A DNA stretch of 34,746 nt from Ectocarpus siliculosus. Taxonomy: Eukaryota; Sar; Phaeophyceae; Ectocarpales; Ectocarpaceae. Below, in pieces: positions 30,830 to 34,746 of the stretch; the first letter of the stretch is position 1; each line of letters starts with the position of its first letter. The notes under the pieces are model-generated. The model saw only the letters and a list, made by a program, of their open reading frames with translations, was not told the DNA's origin and searched no databases. Where the stretch lies: NCBI GenBank assembly GCA_000310025.1, contig FN649727.1:8461924-8496669 (forward strand), given 5' to 3'. A program made the position numbers and the translations under genes.

Positions 30830-32986
30830 CTAAGAAGAAATGTTGGGAACAGCCGACGGTAAGGAGTTCGTAATGAGCGGAGAGCGACCACGGGTGTCGC
30901 CCAAAGGGCGCGAACGATGTTTTTCTAAACACCATGATCCACAGACGGCGTGCAAGGCGATGGAGTAGAGGTGTTTAGGCAGAGGGAGAACGCTTGGGCC
31001 CGGGTCATCCAGAAATCGGACGATGTACGAACCGTCCTGATGAGCACCAATTCGTCCGGTCCACCACAATCCATCGCGGGCCTTGTACCACAGCCGCGCG
31101 CCCACCGGGAGGGGCGAAGTGCTGAAACGACGAAGCCAAGTCGCGTGAAGCACAAGATCAGCCCCAAGAGGCAAATAGCGTTCTGCACGATTCCGAGCTA
31201 GCTCCCGCTGTGCCGCGCGGGTCCGAGCCACTCGATATGTACGGTTACCCTGCTTGCTTTGACAGACTTCTCGGGACCAGTATAAGAGGATGTGTCGACG
31301 GAATCGATCGAGGTCGGACTCCCGTTCCCATGAAGGAGTAGTCAGGCCTAACCAATGCGTCTGGTACAGGACAGCGAGAACGCCGCTACGGCCCCGCACC
31401 AGTTGATGTCCCGAAATGTAGTCGACCCCGAGGCGCCCGACAGGCACCGACGCATCATCCGCGGTGACGTGGAACGGTGGACATTTATCTCCGAAAGAGT
31501 GCAAAACATAACGCGAAAGCTCAGCGGGTAGAGAATGTGGCAAGTCGTCCGTCTCATATGGATTGCGACAGGGCTTGCAACGAAGGAGAGACATGCGACA
31601 TCGAGCTGCTGGGCCGGAAAGATCGGAAGGCAGGTCCAGGTAGAGGAGTTTACGCGCCAACGGGTTGCCGTCCGGGGTGGCGTCGGCAGAAGCGGGACCC
31701 ACCGCAAGAACTTTGTAGGGCCCCGTCCAGGAAAGTGCGAATTTGTCCTTGAGCACCTGTTGATCCGTGTCCTTCTGCACACCCTGTCGAATCGTAGCAG
31801 CCTTGTTGAAGACCCAAGCCCACCCGCCAACGGTAAACTGAGGTAGCTTGTGGATGGCGTCCAGCAGGGATGAATTGCGACGTTCGACTCGCGAAATCTT
31901 CAGTGCGTTGTACTCACGGACAAGTTCGTAGGCCCGGCGCTGACGATCGACAGCCAGGTTTCAATACTCGAGTTGATCGCGAGCCAAGCTTTGGTGACCA
32001 CCTACCGTGGGATGATCGAAGATCGAAAGCGAAAGTCGCGGGATGCGTCCGATGTGGATCTCGTTTGGCGCCAATCCAGTTGACTGGTTCACGGAATTAT
32101 TGTAGGCAAACTCAACGTGCGGTCGATGTACGTCCCAATCGTTTTGCTGTTCGTTGACGACCACCGCAAGCATCTGGGCCATCGTGTGATTGACGCGTTC
32201 CGTGCCGCCGTTGGTCTGCGGGTGGTAGGAGCTGGTGGTGACTTTCTTGATTTTCATCACCTCGTAGATCGCCATGAAGAGCTTCGAGCAGGAATGCAGT
32301 CCATTGTCCGACAATGACGTAGTCGGACATCCCCACTTGGTCATGTATTGGTTGACGAAAACGTGAGCCGTCCCTTTCGCCGTAAATTCCGCCGCTGTAA
32401 CCGCGAACATGTCGGCTCTCCGACTGAAACGGTCTGTGAACAACAAAATGTAGGAGTTGCCCTTGGCAGTCACTGGCAGAGGCCCGAAGAAGTCGACGCC
32501 GACCACCGTACCAGGCCCCTACGGCAATGGCATAGCGATGACGGGCCACCGAGCGGTCTGATGCGAAGTCTTGCGAGCTTGACACACCAAACACACTCGA
32601 AGCCACCAGCGCACGGAACGATCCAAACCAATCCACCAGTAGAAACGCTCAAGCAGACGTTGTGTACGGTGAACGCCGAGATGGAAGGACGCGGCGGTAT
32701 GGCATGCATGAAGGACCCACGGACGCATCAGCATTGGCACGTAGACACGGGGCACGCCAGTACCCGGTAAACGAGTGGTCCTGCCGCCAGAGCGCCCAAT
32801 CGGCGATGGCGCCGATTTATGTACGAGGAGGGTGACGTTGTCGTCGGTCGTGTGCAGTCTGGTTTTCGCCGCCAACGCAAGGACATCGTCTAACCGAGGG
32901 GAGCGAAGAGGAGCACGGAGGGTCAGCAAGTCAGGAGGCGGTGGGGAGGGAGAACCGCGAGCCAGGAAACGCAAGCCACCACACAT
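30830..32986 (-). pseudogene. Ty3/gypsy integrase with chromodomain, two in-frame stops
   Basis: One frame runs from 32986 to the stop at 30830, interrupted by TAG (32519-32521) and TGA (31961-31963). The zinc-binding domain has the HHCC pattern (ASFHLGVH ... RVCLVCQARK). The core has the catalytic triad in VDFFGP, SDNG and GGTERVN, with 35 residues between the second Asp and Glu. A GPY/F-like motif (LSWTGPYKVL) follows. A chromodomain-like segment (about 31444-31277) includes WERESDLDRF. The C-terminus (about 31105-30962) reads LWYKARDGLWWTGRIG and YIVRFLDDPG, resembling a Tudor/SH3-like fold. The first stop separates the zinc finger from the core. The second precedes the GPY motif. The copy would not make a full integrase without readthrough. 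Confidence 0.85.
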
Positions 32987-33825
32987 TCGCTCTCCCGCTG
33001 TTGTTCCCTAGCCCAATCCACAGTTCTGAAGCTCTGGACACAAGCCCGCAAGTGGGAGGTGTCCAAGGCAGTAGATTCCAAAAGAAAGTCAGGCGATCCA
33101 GCGGAAGAGGCTGTAGAAGGAGAAGCTTCAGCGACTGGGGCAGCCGCAGTCCGCGATGATGTCCGTGAAGGGGACATCGGGAGGGGCGAAGTCCCGGGTG
33201 AAACCTGCATAGCAGGCGATCCCGGGGATGCAGGGCGCTCCGATGACGGCGAAGGCACCGGTGACGCAGGAACAGCCGACGAAAACGCCGATGCCGGCGT
33301 CGCGGATGGCTGCAGTAGACGCGCGACGGTCCTGGTGGTCTTGTTTGACGAGCGGGACCTGTTAGGGCGACGGGCAGGCGACGATGTCCGAGGGACGATG
33401 TTAGCCCGCGGCTGGCGTCCGAAATAGGCGGGACCGGTGACGGTGCCTCCGGAAGCAGCGGTAGTCTTGGCCCGAGTCCGTGAAGAAATGAGCGGTCCCC
33501 GCTCCGGAAGCGAAGACAAAACGTGCACATATCTAGACGCCAAAGACGCGACAGGAGACATCACGCGGGACGCAGCAGCAGGAGTCAAAGGGGAAACAGG
33601 CCCTGAAGACCCGGGAACAGGCGAGATCATGAAGACGCCCGGAGACCGCCGAGAATTCTCGCAGACAATCGTCGAGTCCGTCAGAACATTCAACCTGTTG
33701 CCCCCACGACGGTCGCCGCTCCGGCTGCGACCACGCCTAGACGAAGGCGTGTTGCTCCCACGACGGTTGCCGCTCCGGCTCCTGCTCCGGCGGTGGCGGT
33801 TCGACGGCGAAGATCTGGTATGCTA
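32923..33825 (-). pseudogene. Arg/Ser then Ser/Pro-rich segment upstream of integrase
   Basis: An open minus frame starts with Arg/Ser-rich text (HRRSRSRSGNRRG), continues with a long Ser/Pro/Ala-rich stretch, then reads SHLRACVQSFRTVDWAREQQ, and ends at 32923. The last part looks like the pol segment just before the zinc-binding domain. That domain continues in another frame beginning near 32985 (GLRFLARGSP), which points to a frameshift around 32975-32990. No RT or RNase H is present in the Ser/Pro-rich part. Confidence 0.5.
33697..33780. repeat. imperfect 30-nt direct repeat
   Basis: GTTGCYCCCACGACGGTYGC followed by CGCTCCGGCT occurs at 33697-33726 and 33751-33780, 54 nt apart, with two differences. 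On the minus strand it underlies the Arg/Ser-rich repeats. On the plus strand it reads VAPTTVAAPA twice. Confidence 0.85.
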
Positions 33826-33956
33826 GGTCTCCGCTTGCCCCCGCCCCCCATCTCCGGTGCCGCGCCCTCGCGAAGACTGGTCGGAGCGGCGGTGGTTGTC
33901 CGTCCCGCTCTCTTGAGACGCCAGTCCACGAGATCACTTTTCATGATGCGGATAAA

Positions 33957-34385
33957 ATGAACGCTCTTTGTGCATGGGCTGGCGTCAAACAACTTGTTCG
34001 TGCTCAATTTCCCCACTCTCACACTGTTGCGTTTGGGCACATTTTTTCTGGCCCCTGCATCGAGAAGCTTCCGCCTTCTCCGCGGCAGTTTGTGTTCCAG
34101 CTTTTGTTCGCTCTCCGTCGTGCCACGTTTCTGACGGGTCCTCAAGGAACGTCGTCGGTGGTGACCCACGATGGAGAACCCCAGCTGCCTCTTCTTGCTC
34201 GTGCTTCCTCTACCAACGACTTCAAGCACGATCTACAGGCCTCTGCACGCCCTGCCCGTGTTTCTGGAGGGGACAAGGACTACAGCCGGTCGGCGGCTCC
34301 TGCATCTAAGAACCGGAAGAACCGTTGGGGTGATCAGGATTCCACGGCCAAGAGCGGGGATCCCCATCCTACCAAATTTTTATAA
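33957..34385 (+). CDS. ORF of unknown nature, 142 codons
   Basis: A plus-strand frame opens with MNALCAWAGVKQLV and closes after HPTKFL. The C-terminal third is hydrophilic and basic (ASKNRKNRWGDQDS). The text looks protein-like and could belong to a second, oppositely oriented repeat element. No domain is recognised, and no splice partner or promoter is evident. Confidence 0.3.
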   Translation: MNALCAWAGVKQLVRAQFPHSHTVAFGHIFSGPCIEKLPPSPRQFVFQLLFALRRATFLTGPQGTSSVVTHDGEPQLPLLARASSTNDFKHDLQASARPARVSGGDKDYSRSAAPASKNRKNRWGDQDSTAKSGDPHPTKFL

Positions 34386-34416
34386 CTTTCGGTTGCCATA
34401 ATATAAAATTTGCCCA

Positions 34417-34434
34417 TCCTAACCCTAACCCTAA
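34417..34434. repeat. short CCCTAA telomere-like array
   Basis: CCTAACCCTAACCCTAAA gives just over two units of the CCCTAA motif next to the palindrome. It is too short to be a telomere and is better read as interstitial sequence. Confidence 0.6.
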
Positions 34435-34538
34435 AAGTAAGAATCCGTATGGAGAATCCGTCGAGGATTCTATTTGATAGTTTGGCCAAACTATCGTATG
34501 GAATCTCCTACGGATTCTCCATACGGATTCTTACTTTT
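34433..34538. mobile_element. 106-bp near-perfect palindrome, foldback MITE-like
   Basis: Two 53-nt arms meet at 34485/34486. The outer 29 nt (34433-34461 against 34510-34538) are perfectly complementary. The central 20 nt (GATAGTTTGGCCAAACTATC) are also perfect. In total 47 of 53 pairs match. GGAATCC-like subrepeats occur inside. There is no coding capacity, and no clear target-site duplication was seen. Confidence 0.85.
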
Positions 34539-34746
34539 GCTCACATGGATTGACATTTCTCAGCACACACAGATCCCACAGCAGTCACCACAAGCTTCAA
34601 ATACGCCTACAGGTAGGTGTGGTGCGTACAGCCTTCAAGTTCTGGTGACGATCCGACCATCATGGAGGGAGAACTCTGTGGTGATGTGGTGAGAGGTCTG
34701 TCTCATGGTCGAATCCGTGGCAAATCAGGGGGGGGGGGTGTGGCAA
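34539..34746. other. window end, nothing recognised
   Basis: One ACAGCAGT copy (34578-34585) and a terminal G run (starting about 34729) are the only notable points. Confidence 0.5.

Larger units (their letters stand above)
29315..33825 (-). mobile_element. degenerate Ty3/gypsy (chromovirus-type) LTR retrotransposon, 3' part
   Basis: The minus-strand order is Arg/Ser/Pro-rich region, integrase zinc-binding domain, integrase core, GPY/F-like motif, chromodomain, Tudor-like module, long 3' untranslated stretch and a candidate LTR. Reverse transcriptase, protease and gag are not recognised within the window. The outer limits are estimates. The left limit rests on a TG...CA candidate LTR. The right limit is the stop that closes the Arg-rich frame. 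Only one candidate LTR is seen, so the copy is truncated, or its 5' part is rearranged or lies outside the window. Confidence 0.8.
1044..34585. repeat. dispersed 8-mer ACTGCTGT / ACAGCAGT, 22 copies
   Basis: ACTGCTGT starts at 1044, 9630, 11481, 13976, 14603, 17061, 18071, 18724, 21859, 22081, 25574 and 25592. ACAGCAGT starts at 1111, 2436, 11622, 15298, 21450, 22908, 24445, 25339, 25764 and 34578. Some sit in a wider GTACTGCTGTAC. All are in introns or spacers, not in assigned coding exons of the five genes. The count was made by eye and may miss a few. Confidence 0.8.

Noticed and set aside
1-34746. CRISPR arrays, bacterial operons, riboswitches, rRNA or tRNA genes
   Set aside because: No regularly spaced direct repeats or ribosome binding sites, and no cloverleaf I could support by eye. 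The gene structure is eukaryotic.

Overview
This is a eukaryotic nuclear window. The best guess is a brown alga or a close stramenopile relative. The reasons are intron-rich genes with introns of several hundred bases and GTGAGT-type donors, adjacent genes that alternate in strand, a bipartite plastid presequence with the heterokont-style ANA|F cleavage context, and a chromodomain-type Ty3/gypsy element. The assignment to brown algae is inference. The eukaryotic gene structures were read directly from the sequence.

Five protein genes could be resolved. For all five, every exon junction closes in phase. From left to right they are: (1) a TTD14-family P-loop plus CYTH-like protein, + strand, 8 exons, 1635-6721, 445 aa. 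(2) The CCR4-NOT subunit CNOT3/NOT3, - strand, 13 exons, 16871-7750, 737 aa, with poly-Q blocks. (3) A 110-aa plastid-targeted charged helical protein of unknown function, + strand, 2 exons, 18989-20420. (4) A TrmH/SpoU-type tRNA ribose methyltransferase with a long N-terminal extension, - strand, 5 exons, 26143-22630. (5) A Vac8-like armadillo-repeat protein with a predicted N-myristoylation site, + strand, 6 exons, 26424-28981. Genes 1/2 and 3/4 converge. Genes 2/3 and 4/5 diverge. The 280-bp divergent spacer of 4/5 holds a central 12-bp palindrome.

The right end (about 29.3-33.8 kb) is a decayed Ty3/gypsy chromovirus on the - strand. It keeps the integrase zinc-binding domain, the integrase core, a GPY/F-like motif, a chromodomain and a further Tudor-like module. 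No reverse transcriptase or gag was recognised. Beyond it lie an opposite-strand ORF of unknown nature and a 106-bp near-perfect palindrome beside CCCTAA repeats.

Introns and spacers carry many small repeats: two members of one inverted-repeat MITE-like family, a fossil RNase H fragment with a 49-bp inverted copy, three tandem duplications of 50-100 bp, and several palindromes. The most unusual signal is the 8-mer ACTGCTGT/ACAGCAGT. I count 22 copies on the two strands where about one is expected. None is in an assigned coding exon of the five genes. I know of no described function for it.
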